From positions 32,015,383 through 32,079,382 of the forward strand of contig NC_069124.1 of NCBI RefSeq assembly GCF_026914265.1: 64,000 nucleotides of DNA. The letters run 5' to 3'. Position numbers and translations under genes: made by a program. Origin of the DNA: Mya arenaria. Lineage: Eukaryota; Mollusca; Bivalvia; Myida; Myidae. Positions 1 through 12,321 of the stretch are shown piece after piece (the first letter of the stretch is position 1; every line of letters starts with the position of its first letter). The notes beneath the pieces were generated by a model that was not told the DNA's origin, made no database searches, and was given only the letters and a program-made list of their open reading frames with translations.

Positions 1-452
1 ACACATTTGATTCAGGTTTGACAAAAATGGATAAGGAAATATGCTCATGTGAATGGATTTCAAGATTTGATTTGAAACATGTATGCATTAACTGATCAAT
101 TTATTGATATAATTTTTTGTTTGTGAAACATCTGCTTTGTATTTTGTGGTTTTATTATTTGTAACATTTCTAAGAATAAAAGTCAAAGATCACTTATTAA
201 GTTTGGCTCTGAAATGAGTTTTTTTTTTATTTGCCATGTGTAATTGATCTACCACGTACTTCAAATCATTAGTATTGAATTGCTTAAAGGATTTTTCAGT
301 ATGAACCATTTTCATATCAGTTTCATAATTGAACTAAGTGGAAATAAGAATAGGCAAGAGTGCCATAGATCAAACTGAAATGCCCGACAAATGTTAACTT
401 TAAGATACATTAGATTAAAAAAACTAGCCCCATGCTAAATATGTCCCAATGT
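1..452. other. AT-rich non-coding stretch at left edge
   Basis: No ORF with recognisable protein similarity is seen. A possible AATAAA signal lies near position 175 in a context that could be the 3' UTR of a plus-strand gene left of the window, but no coding end is visible. Confidence 0.3.
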
Positions 453-958
453 TTAAAGGGACTGTACACCAGATTGGCACCAATAAAGTTTTTTTCTGTA
501 ACAAATCTCAGGACAAATTATTTAATAAAATGTTTTACTCTTCTGATATGATAATGGTAAAGAAATACCAAAATGTAAAAGAAAATTGAGCTATGGATTG
601 AACTAGTGTCACCAAAATAGCTGTCCAGTGTTGTATCCACTTTGCTACGAAGGCTTATCCGAAACCATATGAATGCTTAAGCTAATATACCTTACTTGGT
701 TATATCCCATGATATCATCAACTAGCAAATCACGCATAAGAATGAATTCTACTAGGTATACATACCCAGTAAAAAAAAATTAATGGAGAAATATGGAAAA
801 AATAATGCGAAAATAAATTAATTGTATACTACGGTATGTGGTACTTCAGTTAGTTAGTTTCAATGCATTGTACACATTGATACCAAGTTTATGTCAGTTT
901 TTGACAAGTTTCTTTTTTTTTTTTCGATATTTCATCACACGGTGTATAGCCCCTTTAA
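453..958. mobile_element. MITE with TTAAAGGG-type terminal inverted repeats
   Basis: The left end reads TTAAAGGGACTGTACACC. The right end, read in reverse complement, gives TTAAAGGGGCTATACACC, an imperfect inverted pair about 500 bp apart. TTAA lies at both ends, which would suit a piggyBac-like TTAA target, but this is inference. The interior is AT-rich without coding capacity, so this is a non-autonomous element. Confidence 0.6.
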
Positions 959-1558
959 GTTTTGCACCCTGCAAACATAAGAAAGTAACACTCATTTGTT
1001 GTTTTTAATTAGCAAGTCAGAAAAGGAGAACAACTCGACAGTCTTGAGTTATGGGCCGTGCAGTAGCTACATGCAAACCAATATTCAATTGAACATCTTC
1101 AATTGTTTTAGAGTAAAACTCAGCTACTTCTTTAAACAATGGCAATATAAACGCTATCACTATCCTGCACACAAAATGCAATAATAACACACTTGAAAGG
1201 TTAAACATATGTCCATTTATTAAGCTCAGAAATACATCCCTGAAAACTAGATAAATGGAAAGGAAAAGTAGAAAAGGTCAAACATAAAACAAGGAAATAA
1301 TTAAAGTAGATTTACAGCATCGCATAATCACAATATGTTGACAAAAGTACACATACTTTCAAAATACTGCCCAAAATTTAGATTTACAACTTTTTTATTC
1401 ATGGTTTCAAATTATAGTAACAATACAGTCATTTTGGAGTTTCATTTTGAATATAGTTATGAAAATAACTGAAAGCAAACAAGATATTCACATAAATTGC
1501 CATTATTGATCATTCAAATGTACATGTATAAACAACACATAACTAGACGATGTACAAA

Positions 1559-4116
1559 TCAATTGAACAGACTCATTCCCCTTTTAACACGTTGTGCGTA
1601 CAGTTCAGGAATGTATGATTCAAGGCAAAATCTGTCAAGTTGACACAACATTTTCAGCCAAAATGATTCACAAAATGCAATTCTCTGTATAGAAAGACCT
1701 ACACATGTCCAAACTACAAAATCACACCATTTCCTCCCGGTGATTCCCATCTGCCCTTGGACCTGGTAGTAATATTTGTGTGTTTCCTTGAGTAACACCT
1801 TGCCATTCTCTAACTGACAAAAAAAATCATTGTCTTCACAGCATTCCTCAGGCGTTTGCATCCTCCATTTCTTAGAGGCAGGACACTTAATCTCAACCAG
1901 ACCAACACTTTCTGTACAATGTGAACAGAACACAAGCCCATCTGTACTGGCACCAAGGTAGGGTCTGTCGGCACATACAACTAGACCACTGTCTTTAACT
2001 GCTAGTCCTTTGTGGTCAGTTTGCATTGCTTTCGCATACATTCTCTTTGCAGCCTTCTCATGTTTAATTCCATATTCTGTGTACTTGCTTGTGAAATTGG
2101 AATACAACATCTGCCGCAGGAGTCCGTCAGGTTCAGTTGATTCTTTCCTACGACAGATGCTGCCAAAGTTTGAAGCTGTTAGGCGTTCTTTTCTGGCCTC
2201 TTGCCATTTCCCACTTTTTTGGCCCCTTGTTAAGATTTCAGTTAATTGAATTTCTTCAGCGCTTTGCTTCAAAGAGTCAAAATGATCCAAAAACACTGTC
2301 TTACTAGAACTGTCCCTCAAGTTTACACTATCATGGTAGTTGAATGGCACAGAATGTAACACAGGGAGATCTGGTTCATTTTCAGTTGTTTCAATTTCAA
2401 AGTTTTTTAACCAGCCTACATTCAACTTCGAACCAACCAGTTTCTGCCTAAATCTGTCAATGTTAACAGTGCATCCATTGATAGAGTTCAGTTCATGGTT
2501 TTTGTTTACAGAAACTTTACGTACTGACACGTTGTACAGTTTCTTCTTTGAGAACATAAGATCTTCATATTTCCTAGGCGACAGCTTACGTTTCCGTGGT
2601 GCAGACAGCATGCTGAAGTTGTTCCAGGCACAGGGTTTGGATGTTGGAGCAAGGGTTTTTTTACGCGTCAGGTCTTCAAGTCCATACAGCAGGGCACCAA
2701 TATGGTTGCAGCATTCACCTTCACTAGATGAAAATAAAAAAATTCATTTACATGTGTGCCTTTTTACTTGTTATACTTACATGTATATTCCAAAACATTA
2801 AAGTTTGAAAATGGAGGTGAATACACAGTATTTTACACTTAGTATTTCCTGGTAGGCCATGAACATACAAAACACAAACAGTGCCATAAGTAAACACCAA
2901 CACGGTGAAGGGAGTTCATTGAATCAATACATAAGCTCGCCTGTTCTTTCATTCAGAAAAAAATAGCAAAACTCAGCTAACCATGAAAGCCAAAATTATG
3001 ACAGTTATAACATGTGCTTTTTTGTCTCTTGTAACAAGTGTACCAAGTTTGATAAGAAGATATGAAATAGTTTGAAGAATGCCCCAAGTTTAAGTATTTG
3101 ATAATACTGACAAAATAGCCTAGCGTGTGTGGGTTTGACACCTTTCATCAATGCAGATCAGAGACTTTGATTTATCACAAATTAATTCAACTTACCCAGC
3201 TGGACAGTTGCAGAACGCGGAGTGTATGCAGCCAGTCACTTTCGACAGAAGGATCCAGGGTTGGTACTCTGGTGACTTTCTTTTGTCTGCAGTTGGAAAT
3301 GATGGCAGCACGGAAGCTTGAACATAACAGTGGCTGCACTCTTCGCTTATGAGATGGACCTGAAGAATAAATTATAAATAATATTTTAATTTAAATGACA
3401 ATAAATAAACAACATACATCATAGAACATATGAAAATTGTACAAAATACATTATTTTTTTTAAAATTAAGATAAGTATATAGTCAGTGTGGTTCGACACA
3501 TACATGTGCTTGCATCCACCACACCCCCCTTAATTGTGGCTAGCCCCGCCTACATAAAAATGTTGAGTACATTTTTCACACCAAATTATTTTTATGTCCA
3601 AGTCAAAATAGTCCCCTTGAGCTAATTATATAACTAGATGAAGTAAACATGGCAGAAAAAACAGCCTCAGACTTATTATAAACTCACTATTTGACATACC
3701 TCAACTTTCTGTACATGTCCGTCCACATAATAAGTCCTCGCCTTCAATTGACGTTTCGAGTCTCTTTTCAGTACAATGTAGTTGTATATATCCTTTTCCT
3801 CTACAGCAGGAAACAGATCAATAGTGGACTTCCATGCCTTCAGTGTTGATGGCGGTGGAAGACCCTCGCCACATGGGAGGATAAAGCGTTCGGTTGCTCT
3901 TCTCTCTCTTTCTTCCCGATCTCTCTCCTCCAGCACGCGTTTGTCAGTTATAGAAAGTCTATATGCGCCTTTTATCCTCTCAATCAATTCGCATTTAAGA
4001 CCTGATACATTCAATTTCCGGTTCGCAAGGTATCTTTTCAAATCGACGACCTTAAATGGTGTCAACTCATTGTTATTCATACACGCCCCAGTGATCTCAT
4101 TGTCTACGTCGGCCAT
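1559..4116 (-). CDS. SAP - SWIM zinc finger - YqaJ-type nuclease protein
   Basis: Three exons: 4116-3700, 3359-3196 and 2723-1559, giving 581 residues with matching phases (0, then 2) and GT/AG borders. The ATG at 4116 opens MADVDNEITG. Residues about 18-51 fit a SAP DNA-binding helix-extension-helix (LTPFKVVDLKRYLANRKL). The join of exons 2 and 3 rebuilds a SWIM zinc finger: C189-N-C191, then C199-N-H201. The C-terminal part is a YqaJ-like PD-(D/E)XK nuclease: RLTASNFG at 374-381, YGIKHE ending at E416, STDG with D455, VEIK with E471 and K473, and YYQVQGQM near 515. In this fold the acidic residues and lysine bind metal and cut DNA. Such proteins are repeated in many molluscan and cnidarian genomes. 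The function here is not known, and a transposon origin is possible. No lesion is seen. Confidence 0.85.
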
Positions 4117-5339
4117 CTTGCAAAATGTATTCCCCGGAAGTAGGAAATGGAGTAGCCTCCCTTAGAAATCAGGGGAAGTAACCAAGTTATCGGAAAGGAC
4201 AATATTTACACCGCAAAATTATACTGCAGTTCGGCCTGATTGTGATCCACCAGTCCTGTCGCCTGCTGTATATATTACAGTTTGTCCTACTTTGAAAGCA
4301 AAAATATGAAAGATAACTAATACTTATCGACCCAGTTCTTGCTCTTTCTCATGCAACCTTGAGTTATTTTAAGGTTTACCAGGTGTACTGTTTTGTACAT
4401 TTATCTGATAACATCAAAACTAGCCGTTTATATGCAGTATACAGTACTAGTATTCAAATTGTTAACATCATAACTAGATCAATAGTTGGAAACTTTAAAC
4501 TGATGAGAAAAGGTATTAAGAAAATATTTAAGGTTAAACAAGTACAGCAGTTTAGTGTATTCAGTGTATGTAAACCACGTGATAAATTGTGTCATACATG
4601 CTTCGTTGGAGTGCAACATATTGCTTCAATGAAGACTATAAACAAAGATAAATGCACTATTTCTTCGCCGTTTTAAATGAAACATAGCTAAGTTTACGTC
4701 GCTTATGGAACCTCGGCTTCGGTTTTTAACCAGAGTTTGATTGAGAGTTTAGTTTCTTAAAACACGTCGACAAATCATTTAAAAAACGGCCGTCTGACGA
4801 AGCACTGTCAAAACATTATTTTGAAAGCAGGTATGTCGAAGTGTTTGATGAAATTAATGACCTTAACAAACCCCGGTGATAAAACGAAGGCGGGGCTCTT
4901 TAAGCGGCATAGACTGCCCTTTGTTTCATTTTAAAATGGTGTAGTAAAAGAAAAGTTATCTTTGTTTAAAATCTTCATTTAATCAAAATGTTGCTTTCTA
5001 GTGTAGCATATGTGACGTAATTTATCACGTGGTATACACACACTGACATTTATACCAGCCGTTTATAAAACAGTATTCTAAATACTTCTTCCATTTGAAT
5101 TTTCACAATCCCTACCAGACCAATAGTTGAAGGGAAAAGGGCATAAAGATACAAGTTTTAAATTGTATTGGTATTTATTAACAACATAAAACACAAAGCA
5201 CAGACATTAAGAAAATGTGACTTTTTCTGGACTAAACAAAGATTCTTACATTTAGAAAGTTTTTATGTGTATTTCAGGTATTTTAATTAAAAATACCACA
5301 ATGTATGCAAATGCAATTTACAAAACATATTTTTACTTT
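4117..5339. other. Intergenic, no gene seen
   Basis: AT-rich sequence upstream of the SAP-SWIM-YqaJ gene. A weak inverted pair around 4668-4937 (TTTTAAATGAAACA against TGTTTCATTTTAAAA) could be the ends of a degraded short transposon. No supported coding region. Confidence 0.35.
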
Positions 5340-7725
5340 TCAAAAATGTTTTGTTACTATTGCCTAAGCTTCAAAAATGATATTGTTACTATTGCCTGAG
5401 GTTCAATAATGTTACTGTTACTATTGCCTAAGCTTCAAAAATGATATTGTTACTATTGCCTGAGGTTCAATAATGTTACTGTTAATATTGCCTCAGCTTC
5501 AAATAATGTTACTGTTACTATTGCCTCAGCTTCAAAAAATGTTTCTGTTACTATTGCCTCAGCTTCAAAAAATGTTACTGTAACTATTGCCTCAGCTTCA
5601 AAAAATGTTACTGTAACTATTGTATCAGCTTCAAAAAAGCTACTGTCACTATTGTCTCAGCTTCAAAAATGTTGTTGTTATTATTGCTTCAGCTTAAAAA
5701 TATAACTGTTCTCTCGCTTCAGCTTAATTTTTTTTACGGTACTGTAACTATTGCCTCAGCTTCAAAAATGTTACTGTTACTATTGTCTCAGCTTCAAAAA
5801 AGCTACTGTCACTATTGTCTCAGCTTCAAAAATGTTGTTGTTATTATTGCTTCAGCTTAAAAATATAACTGTTCTCTCGCTTCAGCTTAATTTTTTTTAC
5901 GGTACTGTAACTATTGCCTCAGCTTCAAAAATGTTACTGTTACTATTGTCTCAGCTTCAAAAAATGTTTCTGTTACTATTGTCTCAGCTTCAAAAAATGT
6001 TTCTGTTACTATTGTCTCAGCTTCAAAAAAGCTACTGTCACTATTGTCTCAGCTTCAAAAAATGTAACTGTTACTATTGTCTCAGCTTCAAAAAATGTTA
6101 CTGTTACTATTGTCTCAGCTTCAAAAAAGCTACTGTCACTATTGTCTCAGCTTCAAAAATGTTGTTGTTATTATTGCTTCAGCTTAAAAATATAACTGTT
6201 CTCTCGCTTCAGCTTAATTTTTTTTACGGTACTGTAACTATTGCCTCAGCTTCAAAAATGTTACTGTTACTATTGTCTCAGCTTCAAAAAAGCTACTGTC
6301 ACTATTGTCTCAGCTTCAAAAATGTTGTTGTTATTATTGCTTCAGCTTAAAAATATAACTGTTCTCTCGCTTCAGCTTAATTTTTTTTACGGTACTGTAA
6401 CTATTGCCTCAGCTTCAAAAATGTTACTGTTACTATTGTCTCAGCTTCAAAAAATGTTTCTGTTACTATTGTCTCAGCTTCAAAAAATGTTTCTGTTACT
6501 ATTGCCTCAGCTTCAAAAAAGCTACTGTCACTATTGTCTCAGCTTCAAAAAATGTTTCTGTTACTATTGTCTCAGCTTCAAAAAAGCTACTGTCACTATT
6601 GTCTCAGCTTCAAAAAATGTTTCTGTTACTATTGCATCAGCTTCAAAAAATGTTTCTGTTACTATTGTCTCAGCTTCAAAAAATGTTTCTGTTACTATTG
6701 TCTCAGCTTCAAAAAAGCTACTGTCACTATTGTCTCAGCTTCAAAAAATGTTTCTGTTACTATTGCATCAGCTTCAAAAAATGTTGTTGTTACTATTGTC
6801 TCAGCTTCAAAAAAGCTACTGTCACTATTGTCTCAGCTTCAAAAAATGTTTCTGTTACTATTGCCTCAGCTTCAAAAAATGTTTCTGTTACTATTGCATC
6901 AGCTTCAAAAAAGCTACTGTCACTATTGTCTCAGCTTCAAAAAATGTTTCTGTTACTATTGCATCAGCTTCAAAAAATGTTGTTGTTACTATTGTCTCAG
7001 CTTCAAAAAAGCTACTGTCACTATTGTCTCAGCTTCAAAAAATGTTTCTGTTACTATTGTCTCAGCTTCAAAAAATGTTTCTGTTACTATTGCATCAGCT
7101 TCAAAAAATGTTACTGTAACTATTGTCTCAGCTTCAAAAAAGCTACTGTAACTATTGCCTCAGCTTCAAAAAAGCTACTGTCACTATTGTCTCAGCTTCA
7201 AAAAATGTTTCTGTTACTATTGCATCAGCTTCAAAAAAGCTACTGTAACTATTGCCTCAGCTTCAAAAAAGCTACTGTCACTATTGTCTCAGCTTCAAAA
7301 AATGTTACTGTAACTATTGCATCAGCTTCAAAAAAGCTACTGTCACTATTGTCTCAGCTTCAAAAAATGTTTCTGTTACTATTGCATCAGCTTTTGTGTT
7401 GGAACGAGCGAAATTCCATGGAAACCAGTCGTATAAGACAGCTCCAAAAATGATGTTGTTACTATTGCCTCAGCTTCAAAATGTTACTGTTAATATTGCC
7501 TCAGCTTCAAAATGTTACTGTTAATATTGCCTCAGCTTCAAAATGTTATTGTTAATATTGCCTCAGCTTCAAAAATGTTACTGTTAATATTGCCTCAGCT
7601 TCAAAAATGTTGTTGTTACTATTGCCTCAGCTTCAAAAATATTGTTGTTATTATTGCCTCAGGTTCTGTTATTGAAACTTATTGCTTCAGCTTCAAAGAT
7701 GCTGTTGTAAGGTACGACTTTGAAA
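5340..7725. repeat. Minisatellite of about 32 bp with higher-order units
   Basis: About 70 head-to-tail copies of a 30-33 bp unit of the form TTCAAAAAATGTTACTGTTA followed by CTATTGYCTCAGC. Two main variants alternate, one with ATGTTTCTGTTAC and one with AGCTACTGTCAC. A larger segment carrying TTAAAAATATAACTGTTCTC recurs at about 5668, 5831, 6157 and 6320, that is every 163 bp or twice that. Long ORFs occur in all plus frames only because stop codons are absent from the unit. A short unique insert interrupts the array near 7392-7445. Confidence 0.95.
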
Positions 7726-8227
7726 ACCAAATCAACAATTCTAATATACAGTTTTAATGCTTCGGTATACTGGTAGTTTTAGTTTGGCTAAAATTTTTTA
7801 TTCACTTTACAAAAAATGAAGGAATTTTTATGTGACATCGTTACTGTCTAAAGGCTATTTCCTGAATTGAAGGTAAAGCAAGAGAACCAGTAAGCATACT
7901 TAAAACAAGTGTATTGTTCTATACATAAAACTTTTAAATGTTAACAAGACAAAAAATATGACAGCAAACATAACAACAAAGCATAATGAGAAATTGTGCT
8001 ACAACGTTTTCTACAAGACAAGAATATTTATGAACATTTACATTGTAACACAAATAAACAGCATATCAAACTATTTGAAATTATGTCTTGCACTAGTGTT
8101 AGTTTACACCAGTTTATTTTATGCTCAAACTTGACGAAAGCCATTAGCTTATAGAATAAGTCTGGTGTCCTAAGTTTTCTGAGTAGAAACCAGTACTGTC
8201 GTCCATTTTGAGAGGTAATGAGAAAGT
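7726..8227. other. Non-coding stretch between two tandem arrays
   Basis: AT-rich sequence with no recognisable gene or repeat structure. Confidence 0.4.
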
Positions 8228-8712
8228 ACCCCTGGTGAGGCCCGAACCTACAACCTCTTGGGTTGGAAGCGGATCCATAAACCACTTGACCACTCTCACC
8301 TTGGTGAGGCTCGAACCTACAACCTCTTGGGTTGGAAGCTGATCCATAAACCACTTGACCACTCTCACCTTGGTGAGGCTCGAACCTACAACCTCTTGGG
8401 TGAGAAACGGACACATAAACCCATTGACCACTCCCACCCTGGTGAGGCTCGAACCTATAACCTCTTGAGTGAGAAGCAGACACATAAACCACTTGACCAC
8501 TCCCACCCTGGTGAGGCTCGAACCTATAACCTCTTGAGTGAGAAGCAGACACATAAACCACTTAACCACTCACACCCTGTTGAGGCTCGAACCTACAACC
8601 TCTTGGGTGAGAAGCAGACACATAAACCAATTGGCAACTCTCACCCTGGTAGGGCTCGAACCAACAAACTCTGGTGAGAAGTGGACACATAAACCACTTG
8701 ACCATTCTCACT
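8228..8712 (-). repeat. Seven tandem 69-bp tRNA-like units
   Basis: Seven direct copies with starts about 69 bp apart (near 8230, 8299, 8368, 8437, 8506, 8575 and 8644). On the minus strand each has an A-box-like TGGTCAAGTGG and a B-box GGTTCGAGCC about 35 bp apart, which is the internal pol III promoter layout of a tRNA. The sequence before the A box does not pair with the sequence after the T arm as an acceptor stem should, so these are not functional tRNA genes. They resemble heads of a tRNA-derived SINE amplified in tandem. The last unit is the most divergent. Confidence 0.8.
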
Positions 8713-8967
8713 CTTAAGACAATGGCGTTTATACAACTAAACAGGATTCCTAAAAAGCACAATTAACATTACTCTTCTGAACAATTGAATTAATCTGACA
8801 TGAAAAGTTTCAACACAACCATCATAGGTCTCTAGTACATACTAGTTTTTATAACTGAAAATTCATACTCATCTTTATTTCCTAAAAATATGCTAATGCT
8901 TTAATACTAATTATGCAAGGACATAATAACACTTCTTTCTGGATAAAGGAAAGACAAACTTATACAC

Positions 8968-9302
8968 TTAAAGGCGCACAATATAGGTCGATGCAAAAAG
9001 TATTTTTTCAATTTTTATGCATTTTCATGTTTGACTCATTTAACTAAATGATTAAACCTGAAAAAGGCATAGGATTTAGTACAGATTAAAAAATACAAAC
9101 CTTTATAAATGTTGTTTTTTCAATTAACAGCTACGTATCCACAAACTCTCCATATACTGCTAATATTTTTTATCTGTACCCATTAAAAAAGTCATATGCC
9201 TTTTTTGTTTTGTTCACTAAAGTCAAATAAATAAAACATGATAATGCATTAAAATTTAAAAAAAAGAAAATTTCTGCTTCAGCCTATATTGTGCACCTTT
9301 AA
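8968..9302. mobile_element. MITE with TTAAAGG(C/T)GCACAATATAGG ends
   Basis: The left end TTAAAGGCGCACAATATAGG and the right end CCTATATTGTGCACCTTTAA are inverted copies with one mismatch or gap, 335 bp apart, both at TTAA. The AT-rich interior has no coding capacity. Confidence 0.75.
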
Positions 9303-9718
9303 AATTGAATAATACAAGTATTTTTTATCATTTTTATTATCATTTTTTATCGTCATTTTATAATAATTTTATAATAATTTTATCATTCAACAATTTTGGC
9401 ATCTTCATTAAAACAATCTTTACATATTACCGGTGGTATAATAAATGTTTTAAAAATCAGAATAAAACAACTGATCGCTAAAACTATTAGTTACTCTTTT
9501 AAAAAACAATATATTGCACAATTAAGAAATAAAAGAAAGTGTATTCTCCTGCACTATTTAAAACAAAACAATTTCTAGTTCTATCTAGCCTTCTAAAACA
9601 AAATATTTTTTTATGTTATTGCACCGAATAAATTTGAACCAGACTTGAATATGTTCTTTGCCACCACGCATTAATTATTCCTTGATCATTAAGTCAGCAT
9701 AGTTCATGCACAGCTGTC
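9303..9718. other. AT-rich intergenic stretch
   Basis: Simple T/A-rich sequence with short ATTTTTATCAT repeats near 9310-9390. No supported gene. Confidence 0.4.
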
Positions 9719-10097
9719 CATGGTGGCATATTGCTGCCATAAGATAACCTGATATCGTTCGCTCGCTTCGTGTTAACCACTTAATTTCCACATCATTTTC
9801 TTACCAGTTGTATAAATCTATAAATAGATGACTGACAACACATATCATATCTAGTTAACCTGTTATTATGATACTTACTAAGTGGAATTTGCAAAACATA
9901 ACTTGATAAACTGAAAGTGTTGTACAGCATGGACAGGTAACAGGTGGCAGTTCTGGGCACTTTCAAGTCCGTTTTTAATTTTGTGATATTTATCTAACCG
10001 AAAACGTTTCACGAATATTAACTAGATAGCAAGAAATTCATTAAGAAAATTCAGTGGGTAACACGAAACAATGCGCGGCAGGAATATGCCACCATAA
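9719..10097. mobile_element. MITE with long inverted ends (TGGTGGCATATT...)
   Basis: The left end TGGTGGCATATTGCTGCC is matched in inverse by GGCAGGAATATGCCACCA at about 10078-10095. Similarity continues inward for roughly 80 bp: a TTCGTGTTAACCACTTAATTT-like stretch is found near both ends in opposite orientation. No coding capacity. Confidence 0.7.
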
Positions 10098-10377
10098 CTA
10101 TCAGTTCACTGACCTGCAAAAAAAAGTCTGGGCCAAGGCTTTCTTAAAAGTTTATAAGATATTTTTCTATACCTATTAGGGCTCGGCAGACTTTTGTGAG
10201 TACTTTATGAAATACTATCTTCTTTTAATCATTATTTCTCTCTTGGTCATACTATTTCCTCTTTGTAATGAGTAATAATGATTAAAATATTATTATTTGT
10301 CTTTAACTAACTTGGCATTTTTACGCCTATAGATGCAATTTTGACAAAAGAATAAAACAAGCACTATCATACACTAT

Positions 10378-10643
10378 CAGCAATGCAATTGATCTATCAG
10401 CTGAAGGACTGAACCCATTTCAGCAAGGGGTCTGTGAGCCCAGGCTCCCTCCTGAGCTGCAGTAGTACATTGTAAAACTGAATGTTTAGAATCTCTTCAT
10501 AGGGCTCTCCTGGCTTCATATTTGATGCAAACAGGATCCTCAACACTTACATCAAATCAGTAACAACCATCTTGTTAAAAAAATATCTTAATTTTTATTT
10601 TTGGTTCCTTAAATGCGTAAATCTGCAGAAATGTTACATCCCA
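10378..10643. mobile_element. hAT-like MITE, copy 1 of a four-copy family
   Basis: Degenerate copy of the family at 15310, 16686 and 24763. It shares the internal words CAGCTGAAGGAC, GGCTCTCCTGGCTTCA and TTGATGCAAAC, and ends in a degraded CATCCCAG. The termini are related to CAGGGATGTGATTG. Confidence 0.6.
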
Positions 10644-11043
10644 GACTATTATGAATAAACATATATAATATTAATTATAATTGTTGAGTGGAAATTGGTT
10701 ATTTGTTCAACTTTTTAAAGCACAATACAATTACTGTATAGTATGAATAAAACAAGAATACATTGAAATTTAGTCAATGCATTTCAATACGCTTGTGCTG
10801 CTCAAAACAACTTATTGATAATATCACACATCCCTAATATAATCACAGAAGCAAGTACAATACAATCAAACACAAAAATATCAAAATACATACATGCCTT
10901 ACAAAAAAACAAAATGACAAACAAGTACACATGTATTTATATTGTGTATTTTTTTTTATCAGAAATGCTTTTAAATATCATTATAAAGGAACTATTTGTC
11001 AGAATTTCTACAACTAACTATCATTAATGAAATATGGCTTAAG

Positions 11044-11594
11044 CAGGGTTTTAGCTAGAGTAATGGGAGGGTACTACACACTGATCTTTTTTGGTAGCAC
11101 CCTTCAGCCCTCAAGGAGATCAGCATGTGTACCCTCTGCCTTCATAGAATCAAATGCTTACGATAATCAAAAATTTCTTTTGTTTTAATTAAAACTTAAA
11201 ATATAACAATAAAGTCATTCACACTATGTCTTGAAATATTTGTTACTTCAATTAAGCACGATTCCTACTATTGTTTGATGACATTCAATATGTTCAAATT
11301 CTTCACTGCCAGACACAGTGTGCCCTTTTCTGACATTTTTGCAGCTCTCTGCCCTTTTGAATATTTATGCGAAAAGCTACATAAACAAACAAGTTGCAAA
11401 AAGTTTAAACATAAACCTGGTCTAATGGCACTGGGCAAACGCCAATGACATATAACATAAAAACAAAAATTCACAAACAAGAAACATGGAAGAACAGCAC
11501 AAAACTCCACAGACAGCACAGTGCATACATACTATGTATAAAAAACTAGGTATGTTTATCAAGGTACCTGGCTGAAAACCTGGCTAAAACACTG
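11044..11594. mobile_element. hAT-like non-autonomous transposon (CAGGGTTTTAGC ends)
   Basis: The left terminus CAGGGTTTTAGCTAG and the right terminus, read inversely as CAGTGTTTTAGCCAGG, form imperfect inverted repeats. CTTAAG directly flanks both ends and may be part of the target-site duplication. CAG...CTG ends are typical of hAT elements. No transposase ORF is present. Confidence 0.7.
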
Positions 11595-12321
11595 CTTAAG
11601 TTACAATTTTAGTGAACATGTCACTGCAAGTAGTAAAAATTACATTGGTATACTGGTATCTGATTTAACTATGTATCATGCAAAGATAAAAGAAATGAAT
11701 AAAACTACAATCACATTCTTAATCAGAACACTCGACAAAGTCATAAAATGTTACTATCAGAGCACTTTACTTTGTATACAAACATGTACAAACTGAACAT
11801 CCTTAAAGCCCTCAGAGTTCTCGTACAATCTTCAATTTACAAAAAAACAATGATATGCTACAATATACTTGAAATTTAATTTGAAATTTAAGACATTTGC
11901 TTATGAAGATCAAATAAATTATGGGTTTTGTCATATAAACTCTGACAGGAAAATAAATGTAAAAATGAGTCATCAAAAGTTTAACAGTACAAAATGCTTG
12001 TACTATGATAATACACTGTACAAATTCTCAGTACATTTTCTCTGTACCAGTTCAGAGAATCTGTGAACTTTAAGAAATGATCTTTGAAAATGTGTTTTAA
12101 TCAATGCCGAAGCATTTTAAATTGCAACCACATGAGATGTGAATAAACAATAAGTTGTGGACAATAATTATGAGACTAACAAGGGCATCTTTAAATGGCA
12201 AAGCGTGTCCATTTCCTCAGTATACTAAGGAGCATACCTTGACAGATTAAATATAACACGATGGCCCTTTCAACATTGTGTACTGTCAATGGTAAAACAT
12301 GCGCACAATTTTGTGTAAATG
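11595..12321. other. Intergenic, no gene seen
   Basis: AT-rich sequence between two hAT-like elements without a recognisable coding region. Confidence 0.4.

Noticed and set aside
5340-7725. CRISPR array
   Set aside because: Unit-sized repeats have no unique spacers between them, and the context is eukaryotic.
5669-7757. Several long overlapping plus-strand ORFs (up to 349 codons) rich in Leu, Cys, Tyr and Lys
   Set aside because: They come from a stop-poor 32-bp tandem repeat open in all three frames. Translations are periodic and there is no start context or domain.
8228-8712. Cluster of functional tRNA genes
   Set aside because: A and B boxes are recognisable, but the acceptor-stem halves do not pair.
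8028-8762. Repetitive ORFs on both strands with 23-residue periods
   Set aside because: A 69-bp repeat is exactly 23 codons, so open frames repeat in register. The units are tRNA-like.
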